Positions 1-8,245 of a DNA stretch of 64,000 nucleotides are shown in pieces (positions within the stretch are counted from its first letter, which is position 1; each line of letters opens with the position of its first letter). Position numbers and translations under genes: made by a program. Origin of the DNA: Ectothiorhodospiraceae bacterium (GTDB lineage Bacteria; Pseudomonadota; Gammaproteobacteria; HK1); the NCBI GenBank assembly GCA_024234875.1, contig JACKNM010000025.1, forward strand, positions 6,435 through 70,434, read 5' to 3'. The notes beneath the pieces are model-generated. The model had not been told where the DNA came from. It saw nothing but the letters and a program-made list of their open reading frames with translations, and did not search any database.

Positions 1-858
1 ACCTACCTGGTCTCGCGCCTGGCTCGCGAGTCGGTGACGGTCATTCTCTCCGGCGTCGGCGGCGACGAGCTCTTCGGTGGCTATCGGCGCTACCTCAACA
101 CGCGCCTCAACCGATACGTCGAATGGATCCCCCGGCCACTGCGCGCGAACGTCATCGCGCCGCTCGCGCGCCGGCTACCGGCGGATCGCAACTCGCGATT
201 GCTGAACTCGCTGCGCCTGGCACGTGCGTTCCTCGGTCATGCCGACCTCGCGCCGGTCGACCAGTATCGTGAGTACACGACGGTGTTCTCGCCCGACGCC
301 ACCCACGCCCTGCTCGGCGCCCAGGGCGAGATTCCCGACTACCATCGACGTCTCTACGAGGAGTGTGACTCCGCGGATCCGCTCGACCAGGTGATGTACT
401 TCGATCTCCGGATGTCGCTGCCGGAGCAGCTCCTGATGCTCACCGACAAGATGACCATGGCGACCTCACTGGAGGCCCGCGTCCCCTATCTCGACCACCG
501 CGTGGTCGAGTACGCGGCACGGATCCCGTCGGAGATGAAGATCCGGGGAACCACGCTGCGCGAGGTCCAGCGCCGCGCGCTTCGTGGGCGACTGCCGAGC
601 TACGTCTTCGACCGTCGCAAGCGCGGCTTCGGGGCCCCGGTCGGCGCGTGGGTCCGCAACGATCTGGCGGAGATGGTCGGTGATCTGCTCGGCCCGACGC
701 GGCTTCGACACCAGGGCCTGTTCGACGCGCCGACGGTCGAGCGGATGCTCGCGGACCATCAGGCGATGCGGGCTGACTACAGCGATCAGATTCTCGCCCT
801 GCTCGGATTCCAGCTCTGGAGCGAGCACTATCTCGGGGCCGGCGGGCCGACGATGTAG
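1..858 (+). CDS. asnB: Asparagine synthetase (glutamine-hydrolysing), C-terminal part
   Basis: The reading frame is open from the first base, so the gene is cut by the window edge and only about 285 residues of the C-terminal synthetase domain are visible. This domain of class B asparagine synthetases activates aspartate with ATP and amidates it with ammonia from the missing N-terminal glutaminase domain. The visible SGVGGDELFGGY motif is the nucleotide-site loop typical of the family. Further on, LPEQLLMLTDKMTMATSLEA and VPYLDHRVVEYA match conserved stretches of the bacterial AsnB group that makes either free asparagine or amidated products in exopolysaccharide clusters. The ATG or GTG codons near base 34 are internal and not true starts. 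Nothing downstream is clearly co-transcribed. The family call is firm; the exact substrate is not settled. Confidence 0.9.
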   Translation, partial: TYLVSRLARESVTVILSGVGGDELFGGYRRYLNTRLNRYVEWIPRPLRANVIAPLARRLPADRNSRLLNSLRLARAFLGHADLAPVDQYREYTTVFSPDATHALLGAQGEIPDYHRRLYEECDSADPLDQVMYFDLRMSLPEQLLMLTDKMTMATSLEARVPYLDHRVVEYAARIPSEMKIRGTTLREVQRRALRGRLPSYVFDRRKRGFGAPVGAWVRNDLAEMVGDLLGPTRLRHQGLFDAPTVERMLADHQAMRADYSDQILALLGFQLWSEHYLGAGGPTM

Positions 859-946
859 GTGACGAGGCGGCCCGCGGGATTGCGTCGGTCACCAGGGCAA
901 CTAGGATGAGGGCTACCGAGCTGCCCGACCTCGGGCCGGAGGGATC

Positions 947-2152
947 GTGCGAGACGCCCATCGCGAACGGATTGTGTGCCGAGTCGTCGCCACGACCCTT
1001 CTGGCGCTCACCATCCTGGGAGCTGCAGTGTCGGCCGTGGCGGCCCCCACCGCGGTGCAGGCGAGCCCGAGCACCACGCCGGTGCCGATCGCGGCGGCGC
1101 GCGAGGCACGGCAGGTCGAGTACGTGGACAGCTTCGCGTCGTTGTGCGGGATGCTCGGCGTGCTCGCCTGTTTCGATTTCGAGGGCGGGCAGCCGTTGCT
1201 GGGGCATCCGGGCGTCTATCGAGGCGATTTGAGGAAATCCTCCGATGGCCGTGTCCGAGCCCGCGTCTACCGCGGCCCGGAGACGGCGGGCGGGACCAGT
1301 GTGCGGATGGACTTCGCGCCCGAGGACGGGGCGGACCACGGGACCTTCGCGGTCACCGTCGACGCCTTCGGCGAGGGCGACCGGATGACCGTGCAGTGGC
1401 GGCAGTGGTTCTCGAAGGAGATGGTCGCCGCGAACGGCCTGAGCGGAGGGGACATCAAGCGTGACATCGGTGGTGGCGGCGCCAAGCAGCTCGGCATCAA
1501 CGAGATCGGCGACCCGGCGGGGTGCTCGTTCGGGGAGATCGTCACCAACACCTACTACTGGTCCGGGATCGCGTCGCTCTACCACGGGTGCGGACTCTGG
1601 TACTCCCCCAAGACCAAGGCACCGGTGGGTCGTGCCGACCCCTCGGACTTCGACATGCAGCCGGGTGGCGACAACGTGTGTCGTTATCGCTACCTCGGCT
1701 ACTCGGGCGAGCCACCGATCGATTTCATCTACCCCACCAATCCGGTCAATCTGCTCGAGGTGCCCAAGCTCTCCGCCGTCGCCGACGCGCTCCGCTACCA
1801 CGGTTGTCTCGGCTGGGTGGCCGAGCAGTGGGTGACCTTTCGCCTGGAGATCGACATCGCGTTCTGTCGCGAGCCGTGGGGGAGCAAGGGCATGCCCGAG
1901 TCCTGTCGTGACCTGCCCGGACAGCTTCGCTACTGGATGAAGCTCGAGAACGAGGACAAGCCGTGGCTGGTCTTCGACGTGCAGATGCCGCTGCGTTGGA
2001 AGGAGGGTCACTCCGAGCGGTACGGCCGTTTCCTGTTCCTCCCGTACAACACGGGCGAGAAGCCGAAAGCCGACAAGCCGGCGGCGTTCACCCTCTATGA
2101 CGACATCGTGATTGCGCGGAATCTCGCTCCGATGCCATGGGTGCGCGATTGA
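947..2152 (+). CDS. Exported protein of unknown function, beta-sandwich (ConA-like) candidate
   Basis: This 401-residue protein starts at a GTG. It has a basic N-terminus followed by a hydrophobic stretch and an AVSAVAA-type signal peptidase I site near residues 30-33, so it is probably periplasmic or secreted. The mature part is rich in Trp, Tyr and Gly. It contains patterns such as DFAPEDGADHGTF, MTVQWRQWFSKEM and a C-terminal TLYDDIVIARN, like the closing strands of concanavalin-like polysaccharide lyases and glycan-binding proteins. That fold assignment is inference. Several paired cysteines (for example CGMLGVLAC and the pair around residues 307-323) would suit disulfides outside the cytoplasm. 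The stop codon overlaps the next gene's ATG (TGATG), so the two are probably translationally coupled. Confidence 0.6.
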   Translation: MRDAHRERIVCRVVATTLLALTILGAAVSAVAAPTAVQASPSTTPVPIAAAREARQVEYVDSFASLCGMLGVLACFDFEGGQPLLGHPGVYRGDLRKSSDGRVRARVYRGPETAGGTSVRMDFAPEDGADHGTFAVTVDAFGEGDRMTVQWRQWFSKEMVAANGLSGGDIKRDIGGGGAKQLGINEIGDPAGCSFGEIVTNTYYWSGIASLYHGCGLWYSPKTKAPVGRADPSDFDMQPGGDNVCRYRYLGYSGEPPIDFIYPTNPVNLLEVPKLSAVADALRYHGCLGWVAEQWVTFRLEIDIAFCREPWGSKGMPESCRDLPGQLRYWMKLENEDKPWLVFDVQMPLRWKEGHSERYGRFLFLPYNTGEKPKADKPAAFTLYDDIVIARNLAPMPWVRD

Positions 2153-3186
2153 TGGTCGACGCACCGCCTTCCGACCTTCGCGATGGTTGCTCGGTGGACG
2201 CGCCGCCCACGGCTCTCACCGCGGCGGCGGTCCACGCCGCCCGGCATGACATCCGTACCTGGGTCCGCCACACACCACTCGTCCCGTCGCCCTCTCTGTC
2301 AGAGCGCGTCGGCGCCCGCGTGTGGCTCAAGCTCGAGACGATGCAGGACATCGGAGCGTTCAAGATCCGCGGTGCGGTGAACACGTTGCTGTCGCTCTCG
2401 GAGGATGAGCGGCGGCGGGGCGTGGTCACGGTCTCGACCGGTAACCACGGGCGGGCGGTGGCGACCGCTGCCTCGCGGCTCGGCGTGCGTGCCGTCGTCT
2501 GCATGTCCGAGCTGGTGCCGGAGGTGAAGCGCCTCGCGGTGGAGCGCACCGGCGCGGAGGTCCGGATCGTCGGGCGGTCCCAGGACGAGGCGGAGGTCGA
2601 GGCGAATCGCCTGGTGGCCGAGGAGCACATGGTGCCGGTGCACCCGTTCGACGACCCGCGGGTGATCGCGGGGCAGGGCACCATCGGGTTGGAGCTGCTC
2701 GAGGATCTGGGTCGGGTCGATCACCTGTACTGCGGCCTGTCCGGTGGCGGTCTCCTCGGGGGGATCGGGCTCGCGCTGAAGTCGGCGTCGTCGAGCACCC
2801 GCGTCGTGGGGGTGACCATGGAGCACGGCGCGGCCATGGCCGAGAGTCTGCGAGCCGGGCGCCCGGTGGCGGTGGAGGAGTTACCGACCCTCGCCGACAG
2901 TCTCGGCGGCGGCATCGGCCTCGACAATCGCTACACGTTCGACCTCGTTCGTCGGGTTCTCGACCAGCCGGTACTGGTGAGCGAGGCCGAGATCGCTGCC
3001 GCGATGCGGTTCCTGTTCCGCGAGGAGCGGTTGGTGGTCGAGGGCGGCGGGGCGGCGTGCGTGGCGCCACTGCTGCGGGAGCCGGCGCCGAGATTGGACG
3101 GGAACGTGGTCTGCGTCCTCAGTGGGCGCAACGTCGATCCCGACAAGTTCATGGCCGTGGTCGGGGAGAAGGCTCGGGCAAATTGA
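2152..3186 (+). CDS. PLP-dependent threonine/serine dehydratase family, EutB-like
   Basis: A fold-type II pyridoxal-phosphate enzyme of about 344 residues. The Schiff-base lysine lies in GAFKIRGAVN (about K71). VSTGNHGRAVA binds substrate, and the phosphate-cradling glycine loop is LSGGGLLGG. Enzymes of this group deaminate threonine or serine to 2-oxoacids. The sequence resembles EutB, the hydroxyectoine-utilisation dehydratase, more than biosynthetic IlvA, and it has no C-terminal ACT regulatory domain. No ectoine hydrolase genes lie alongside, so EutB function is only suggested. I place the start at the ATG that overlaps the previous stop (TGATG). An in-frame ATG 15 bases upstream inside the previous gene is the alternative. 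Coupling to an exported protein is odd for a catabolic dehydratase. Confidence 0.8.
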   Translation: MVDAPPSDLRDGCSVDAPPTALTAAAVHAARHDIRTWVRHTPLVPSPSLSERVGARVWLKLETMQDIGAFKIRGAVNTLLSLSEDERRRGVVTVSTGNHGRAVATAASRLGVRAVVCMSELVPEVKRLAVERTGAEVRIVGRSQDEAEVEANRLVAEEHMVPVHPFDDPRVIAGQGTIGLELLEDLGRVDHLYCGLSGGGLLGGIGLALKSASSSTRVVGVTMEHGAAMAESLRAGRPVAVEELPTLADSLGGGIGLDNRYTFDLVRRVLDQPVLVSEAEIAAAMRFLFREERLVVEGGGAACVAPLLREPAPRLDGNVVCVLSGRNVDPDKFMAVVGEKARAN

Positions 3187-3201
3187 TTGCCTGCGCGCAC
3201 C

Positions 3202-4209
3202 TCACCCCACCACCAGCACGATCTTCCCGATGTGCCCGCTCGCCTCCATCAGCGCGTGGGCGGCCGGGGCCTCGGTCAGGGGGAAGGTCGCGTGGACGTG
3301 GGGGCGCACCCGGCCGGCGGCGACGAGCGGCATCGCGTGGCGCTCGACCTCACGGCACAGCCGGCCCTTCTCGGCCACCGGGCGGGGGCGGAGGCGTGAG
3401 CCGGTGACGGTGAGGTGCTTGGCGTGGATGAGGCCGAAATCGGCCTCGACACGGCGTCCGAGCTCGAGCGCGAGGAAGACCAGCCGTCCCTCGTGACGGA
3501 GTAGCTCGAGCTCGGGCTGGATGTAGGGGCCGGCGACGATGTCGAGGATGACGTCGACGCCCTCGCCGCCGGTGAGCTCGAGCGCACGCGCCTTGAAGTC
3601 CTCGCGGCGGTAGTCGATGGCGAGGTCGGCCCCGAATCTCTCGCAGGCACGGCACTTCTCCGGCGTTCCGGCGGTGGCGATGACGCGCACGCCATGGGCC
3701 TTGGCGAGCTGGATCGCGGTGTGGCCGATGCCGCTGGTTCCGCCCTGGATCAGCGCCGTCTCGCCGGGCGCGAGGCGCCCGCGCTCGAAGAGGTTGGCCC
3801 ACACGGTGCAGAAGGTTTCGGGCAGGCCGCCGGCGGCCGCGGTATCGAGGGCCTCGGGAACCGACATGCACTGCACCGCCGGTGCGGCCACGTACTCGGC
3901 GTAGCCACCGCCGGAGAGCAGTGCGCAGACGCGTTCGCCGAGTCGGGGTCGCTCGACGCCGACGCCGCACGCCACCACCTCCCCGGCACACTCGAGACCG
4001 GGGATGTCGGACGTCCCCGGCGGCATCGGGTAGCGCCCCTCGCGCTGCTTGAGATCGGCGCCGTTGAGTCCGGCGGCGGCGACTCGGATCAGCACCTCGC
4101 CGGGGCCGATGCCGGGAACCGGCCGCTCGACCACCTCCAGGACCTCCGGGCCGCCGGGCTCGCGGGGGACGACGGCGCGCATGGTCGCGGGGATGGGTGT
4201 GGCGGTCAT
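3202..4209 (-). CDS. NAD(P)H:quinone oxidoreductase, zinc-free MDR family (zeta-crystallin/PIG3 type)
   Basis: A medium-chain dehydrogenase/reductase of 335 residues, close to the usual quinone-oxidoreductase length. The N-terminal GroES-like domain contains AAAGLNGADLKQREGRYPMP, typical of the TP53I3/PIG3 branch. The Rossmann segment IQGGTSGIGHTAIQLAK binds NADPH. The zinc ligands of alcohol dehydrogenases are not evident. Members reduce quinones or enoyl compounds with NADPH in the cytosol. It starts at an ATG and faces leftward, ending 15 bases from the convergent dehydratase gene. The region between its start and the permease stop is short (about 60 bases), so it could be the last gene of the transporter transcript. 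The substrate cannot be read from sequence. Confidence 0.85.
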   Translation of the reverse strand: MTATPIPATMRAVVPREPGGPEVLEVVERPVPGIGPGEVLIRVAAAGLNGADLKQREGRYPMPPGTSDIPGLECAGEVVACGVGVERPRLGERVCALLSGGGYAEYVAAPAVQCMSVPEALDTAAAGGLPETFCTVWANLFERGRLAPGETALIQGGTSGIGHTAIQLAKAHGVRVIATAGTPEKCRACERFGADLAIDYRREDFKARALELTGGEGVDVILDIVAGPYIQPELELLRHEGRLVFLALELGRRVEADFGLIHAKHLTVTGSRLRPRPVAEKGRLCREVERHAMPLVAAGRVRPHVHATFPLTEAPAAHALMEASGHIGKIVLVVG

Positions 4210-4269
4210 GGAGCTGTCTCGTCGTTGTGGGCGTGCGTCGGGGGCAGGCTCCGATCCGCCCTCGGGCGG

Positions 4270-6363
4270 TCAGACCTCGCCGTGCCGCTCGAGGTGCCAG
4301 CGCATCAGGCGCTCGCCCGCGAATGCGACGACAGTGGTGACGATCAGGCACTCGGCGCCGACCGCCACCAGCTCTGGCGTGAGACCGACGCGTAGCCCGT
4401 CGAGAAGCTCGAGCGAGAGAGTGCGGAAGCGCTCGGGGGCCAGGAACACCGGCAACACCACGTCGTTGAAGGAGATGACGAACGCGGCGAGGAACGCGCC
4501 GGCAAGCCCGGGCGCGATCAACGGCAGCGTGGTCGTGCGCAGCGCGAGCCGCGGTGGCGCGCCGAGGCTGAGTGCCGCCTGCTCGACGCGTCGGCCGGTG
4601 GCGGTCAACGCACTCCAGGCGATGAGCAGGGCGGCGGGGACGCCGAGCGTTGCGTGCCCGGCCGCGAGCACCCAGAAGCTCTCGCTCCGGTTGCCGGCCC
4701 CGGTCGCGAGATAGAGGGCCAGCGCATAGATCGTCGAGGGCACCGCGAGCGGCAGGCACAGCACCAGGGCGAGCCGGTACCGCCCCTGGATGTCGACCCG
4801 ATGCAGCGCGAGCGCCGCACTGGCACCGAGCGCGGTGGCGAGGAGGGCGGCGACCACCGCGAGTCCGACGCTCTGCCCGAACCGTGGCAGCCAGCGCGCG
4901 GTGTCGACCAGGGTGGACAGCGGGCCGAGCGAGATCCCCTCGGGCGGGAACGAGACGTGCTCGCCGCCCGCGAACGCGTGCACCACCGTCATCACCAGCG
5001 GGGCGCTCATCACCGCGACCACGCCGAACGCGAGCACCCGCACCAGCCGCCCCGCGCCCCCGGGATGGACCCAGGCCTGGTCTCCGCCGACGCTCGCGCC
5101 GGGCAACGCCCGACGCCAGGCCGAGAGGTAGCGCAGGCAGAGCACGAGCGGAATCATCGCCAGCAGCATCGTCCAAATTGCCAGCGCGGCGGCCGCGTTC
5201 GGGTTCGCGACCTTGTCCACCACGTCGAACAGCACCACCGAGAGCGGTGCGTCGTTGGCCCGCGCGAGCAGCAAGGGGGTGGTGTAGAGGCCGGTGGCGA
5301 GGATGTAGGTCACCGCCGCGCCGAGCGCGACCGCCGGTAACACCTGAGGGAGATGGGCGCTCAGGAAGGCCTGCACCGGCGGGGCGCCGAGGGACTGCGC
5401 GGCCTGGAGATAGCGCGGGGACAGCCGGCGCAGCCCGACGTAGCAAGGCAGCGCGGCGAACGGCACCAGTGCGGTGGCGGCGGCGAGCAGCAGGCCGGTG
5501 CGCGACGGGACCAGGACCATGGCATCGGCGCTGGCACCGAGGTCGCGCATCACGGTCGCGAGCACCCCCTGGCGCCCGAGCATCACCACCCAGCCCAGAG
5601 TGCGCACCAGCGCACCGGCCCAGGCCGGGATGAGCAGGAGCATCATGAGCCAGCGGCCGGGTACGTGCTCGAGATGGGCGAGGAAGTGGGCGACGGGGTA
5701 GGCGAGCGCCATCGCCAGCGCGGTGACCGCGGTGGCGAAGAGCATCGTGCGTGCGAGCAGCCCGAGGTTGCCGCGCCGGCTCGGCGGGTTGGCCTCGATG
5801 GTGGCGTCGGGGCCGAGGCCGGCATCGAGCGCTCCGGCCAGGTAGTGGATGGTGAGCGGTGCCGCGACCCGACGCAGCACGCGCCAGGTCGAGATCGAGG
5901 CCCACTCGGCGTTGAACTCGACGAACCAGCGCTTCACCTCGGGCACGACGCCGTCCGGATAGGCCTCGGCGGTGCGCGAGACCAGCAGCCAGACCTGCCG
6001 GTCCTGCTGGCTCAGGCTCTTGAGCGCCGCGTTCAGGGTCTCCGCCCGGCGGTGCGTGAGCAACTCGTCGGCGAGGATGCGGAACGCCTCCTCACCGGGA
6101 ACCTCCTCGAGGTCGGCGCGCAGCGCGTCGACGAATCGCGGGAGTTGGCGCTCGAGATCCCGGTTCTCGACCGCGACTCGGGCGAGTGTGAGCAGCGGCA
6201 CCACGAACGCGATCACCAGGAACGCGAGCAGCGGCACCGCGAGCCACACCGGGCCCAGGCCGCGCAGCGGCTCCAGTCGGCGGCTCAGGAGCCGCCGCAG
6301 CAGGCGCCAGCGGACCCGAGTCGCGTGCAGCGAGCCGTGGTCAGGGGAGTGGCCGGAGGGCAC
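4270..6363 (-). CDS. ABC transporter permease, fused double-permease (PotB-PotC/FbpB-like)
   Basis: About 697 residues encode two binding-protein-dependent permease domains in tandem. After a first membrane span (PVWLAVPLLAFLVIAFVVPL) comes a large polar, probably periplasmic region of roughly 130 residues. A first block of membrane helices follows, with an EAA-like loop around AAQSLGAPPVQAFL. A second domain starts near LVRVLAFGVVAVMSAPLVM, with its own EAA-like loop around QAALSLGAPPRLAL. Each loop would dock on the ATPase. This layout is known for iron(III), thiamine, spermidine/putrescine and related importers. The start is uncertain: I use a GTG overlapping the upstream ATPase gene by 23 bases. 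The same frame continues upstream only as an antisense artefact. No substrate-binding protein gene is adjacent. Confidence 0.75.
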   Translation of the reverse strand: MPSGHSPDHGSLHATRVRWRLLRRLLSRRLEPLRGLGPVWLAVPLLAFLVIAFVVPLLTLARVAVENRDLERQLPRFVDALRADLEEVPGEEAFRILADELLTHRRAETLNAALKSLSQQDRQVWLLVSRTAEAYPDGVVPEVKRWFVEFNAEWASISTWRVLRRVAAPLTIHYLAGALDAGLGPDATIEANPPSRRGNLGLLARTMLFATAVTALAMALAYPVAHFLAHLEHVPGRWLMMLLLIPAWAGALVRTLGWVVMLGRQGVLATVMRDLGASADAMVLVPSRTGLLLAAATALVPFAALPCYVGLRRLSPRYLQAAQSLGAPPVQAFLSAHLPQVLPAVALGAAVTYILATGLYTTPLLLARANDAPLSVVLFDVVDKVANPNAAAALAIWTMLLAMIPLVLCLRYLSAWRRALPGASVGGDQAWVHPGGAGRLVRVLAFGVVAVMSAPLVMTVVHAFAGGEHVSFPPEGISLGPLSTLVDTARWLPRFGQSVGLAVVAALLATALGASAALALHRVDIQGRYRLALVLCLPLAVPSTIYALALYLATGAGNRSESFWVLAAGHATLGVPAALLIAWSALTATGRRVEQAALSLGAPPRLALRTTTLPLIAPGLAGAFLAAFVISFNDVVLPVFLAPERFRTLSLELLDGLRVGLTPELVAVGAECLIVTTVVAFAGERLMRWHLERHGEV

Positions 6364-7450
6364 GGCAGTGCTCGATCGACCAGGCCGCCTCGGCCTGGGA
6401 GCCGGGCTCGGGTGGCTCGGTGTCGCCCGGGGGTTGGCGAGTGGCGAGGGTGGCGCCGCCCGGGAGGCGGACGTCGATGAGTCGCCAGGGACCCTCGCGC
6501 CGCACCGACTGCACGGTGACGGTGAACCGGTTGCCGAAGCGGCCGTGCGCGGGGTTGACCACGATGCGCTCGGGCCGCAGCCAGATGCTCGCCCGTGCCC
6601 CCACGCCGGTGACGTCCACCGCCTGCGCCTGGACCGTCTCGCCGGAGTCGAGCGCCACCTCGCAGCGGCCGTCGGGCTGGTGCGAGCGCATGGTGCCGGG
6701 GAGGAAGTTGCTCTCGCCGACGAACCGGGCGACGAATGCGTCGCTCGGGCTGTCGTAGACGTCGGACGGCGTCCCGACCTGACGCAGGCGGCCGTCGACG
6801 ATGATCGCGACGCGGTCGGAGACGGTGAGCGCGTCGGACTGATCGTGGGTGACGAAGAGCACGGTGATGCCGAGCGCCTCGTGCAGCCGGCGGATGTCTT
6901 GCAGCAGGCGCTTGCGCACCGACCGGTCGAGGGAGCCGAGTGGCTCGTCGAGGAGCAGCATGCTCGGCTCGAACACCAGAGCGCGGGCGAGCGCGACGCG
7001 TTGCTGCTGGCCGACGGTGAGCTGGTGCGGTCGCCGGCTCTGGAGGTCGGGCAGACGCACCCGCTCGAGCATGTCACGGGCGAGGCGCAGCGCGTCGGCC
7101 GGTGCCTGTCCCCGCATCCGCAATGGGTAGGCGACGTTCTCGACCGCGCTCAGGTGCGGAAAGAGGCCGAGATCCTGGAACACGACCCCGAGCCCGCGTC
7201 GATACGGCGGCACGCCGACGAGGGACTTGCCGTCGAGGAGGATGTCGCCGCTGGTCGGATTCTCGAAGCCAGCGACGAGCATCAGGGCGGTCGTCTTGCC
7301 GGAGCCGGAGGGACCGAGCAGGGTCAGGAACTCGCCACGGTCGATCGCGAGATCAAGGCCCTGCAGCGTGTGCGGGCGGCCGGGGTAGGACTTGTGGACG
7401 TCCACCATCCGCAGCCGCGCGCGGTCGACCTTGTCGGCGGGCGTGCTCAC
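6341..7450 (-). CDS. ABC transporter ATP-binding protein, PotA/FbpC-like
   Basis: About 369 residues from the proposed GTG start. The Walker A motif GPSGSGKTT is near residues 46-54, the signature appears as LTVGQQQRVALARAL (glutamine in place of the usual serine), and Walker B is MLLLDEPLGSLD followed by the switch histidine in VTHDQ. The C-terminal extension with GTPSDVYDSPSDAFVARFVG and LRPERI is the TOBE-type regulatory region of the spermidine/iron/thiamine importer ATPases. It energises import by the fused permease encoded directly downstream. The frame is open for another 68 codons upstream, but those residues are low-complexity and unlike the family, so I chose the GTG just before DKVDRARLRMVDVHKSYPG. 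A weak ribosome-binding site leaves the start uncertain. Confidence 0.8.
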   Translation of the reverse strand: MSTPADKVDRARLRMVDVHKSYPGRPHTLQGLDLAIDRGEFLTLLGPSGSGKTTALMLVAGFENPTSGDILLDGKSLVGVPPYRRGLGVVFQDLGLFPHLSAVENVAYPLRMRGQAPADALRLARDMLERVRLPDLQSRRPHQLTVGQQQRVALARALVFEPSMLLLDEPLGSLDRSVRKRLLQDIRRLHEALGITVLFVTHDQSDALTVSDRVAIIVDGRLRQVGTPSDVYDSPSDAFVARFVGESNFLPGTMRSHQPDGRCEVALDSGETVQAQAVDVTGVGARASIWLRPERIVVNPAHGRFGNRFTVTVQSVRREGPWRLIDVRLPGGATLATRQPPGDTEPPEPGSQAEAAWSIEHCRALRPLP

Positions 7451-7840
7451 GTCGAACGACCGCGACTCGGGTGGTTGCGAGGCGCCGGCCCGGCTCGGAC
7501 CGCGAGACGACTTCCGCTCGACTGGACCCCCACGCCCTCGCTGCGCGTGCTCATCGTTGCTCCGGGCGTTCGGGAAAGTGGGCCGCCGACCCCCAGGTGG
7601 CCGCGCGACGCTCGTCTCGGCACACCGGACCCGCGCGCCCGGTGCAACGTGCATGTGTACTGCGCGGGCGATCGAGTGTCAAACGCGGCCGACGATTCGG
7701 ATCATCTCGACGCCGATTCGCATTCGAACCCGCACCGCGCGTCTCCCAGCCACTCGCGGCCGGGGGTGGCACGACGTTCCCCGGGTTTCGCCCCTCGACA
7801 GGTTCGGGACATCGCTGGCCCACCTGCGGCTGCGGACTCC

Positions 7841-8245
7841 TAGCCCGACGAAGCGCCGCGAGTCTGGGACGCCCGCGAAGCGCGGCCGGGCGGCGCGACG
7901 CCTTCGGTTTCGCCTGCTCCACCCGGGCTACGCGGGTCTGCAAGCTCCGGACGAAGCGCCAGCGCAGTTGGGACGCCGCGCAAGCGCGCCGGGTGGCACT
8001 ACGTTCGGTTTCGCTCCGCCCACCCGCCACCTGACTCCGTAGCCCGGACGAAGGCCAGCGAGTCGGATCGCGCCGCGCAGCGCATGGTGAAGGTATGCCG
8101 TTCGGGTGCCTGGCTCCACCCGGGCCACGCGGACCCGTAGCCCGGACGAAGCGCCAGCGCAGTCCGGGTCGCCGCGCAAAGCGTGGTCGGGGGTGGCGCG
8201 GAAGCCCCTGGGCAGCGCTGCGCTCCACCCGGGCTACGCGGGTAC
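7841..8245. repeat. Imperfect ~100-bp tandem repeat block of GTAGCCCGGACGAAGCGC type
   Basis: The stretch from about 7451 to 8233 has no convincing gene. It holds about four imperfect copies of an element beginning TAGCCCGGACGAAGCGC and continuing with a CAGCGCAGTCCGGG-like part, starting near 7841, 7945, 8039 and 8137. Interleaved copies of CCACCCGGGCTACGCGGG (near 7919, 8115 and 8224) are partly the reverse complement of the element's beginning. Spacing is 94-104 bases. The last copy runs into the 3' end of the AAA ATPase gene. A 34-base stretch (8135-8168) recurs exactly near the right end of the window. These resemble the dispersed imperfect palindromes common in gammaproteobacterial and other GC-rich genomes. 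Confidence 0.75.

Noticed and set aside
2137..2151. ATG at 2137 as start of the EutB-like dehydratase
   Set aside because: In frame, but the ATG at 2152 gives a TGATG overlap like many junctions here; the earlier start remains possible.
3350..5905. Long open frame on the minus strand (about 850 codons) overlapping the oxidoreductase and permease genes
   Set aside because: Arg/Ala/Pro-rich translation without domains, out of frame with clear families on the same strand; a result of high GC content.
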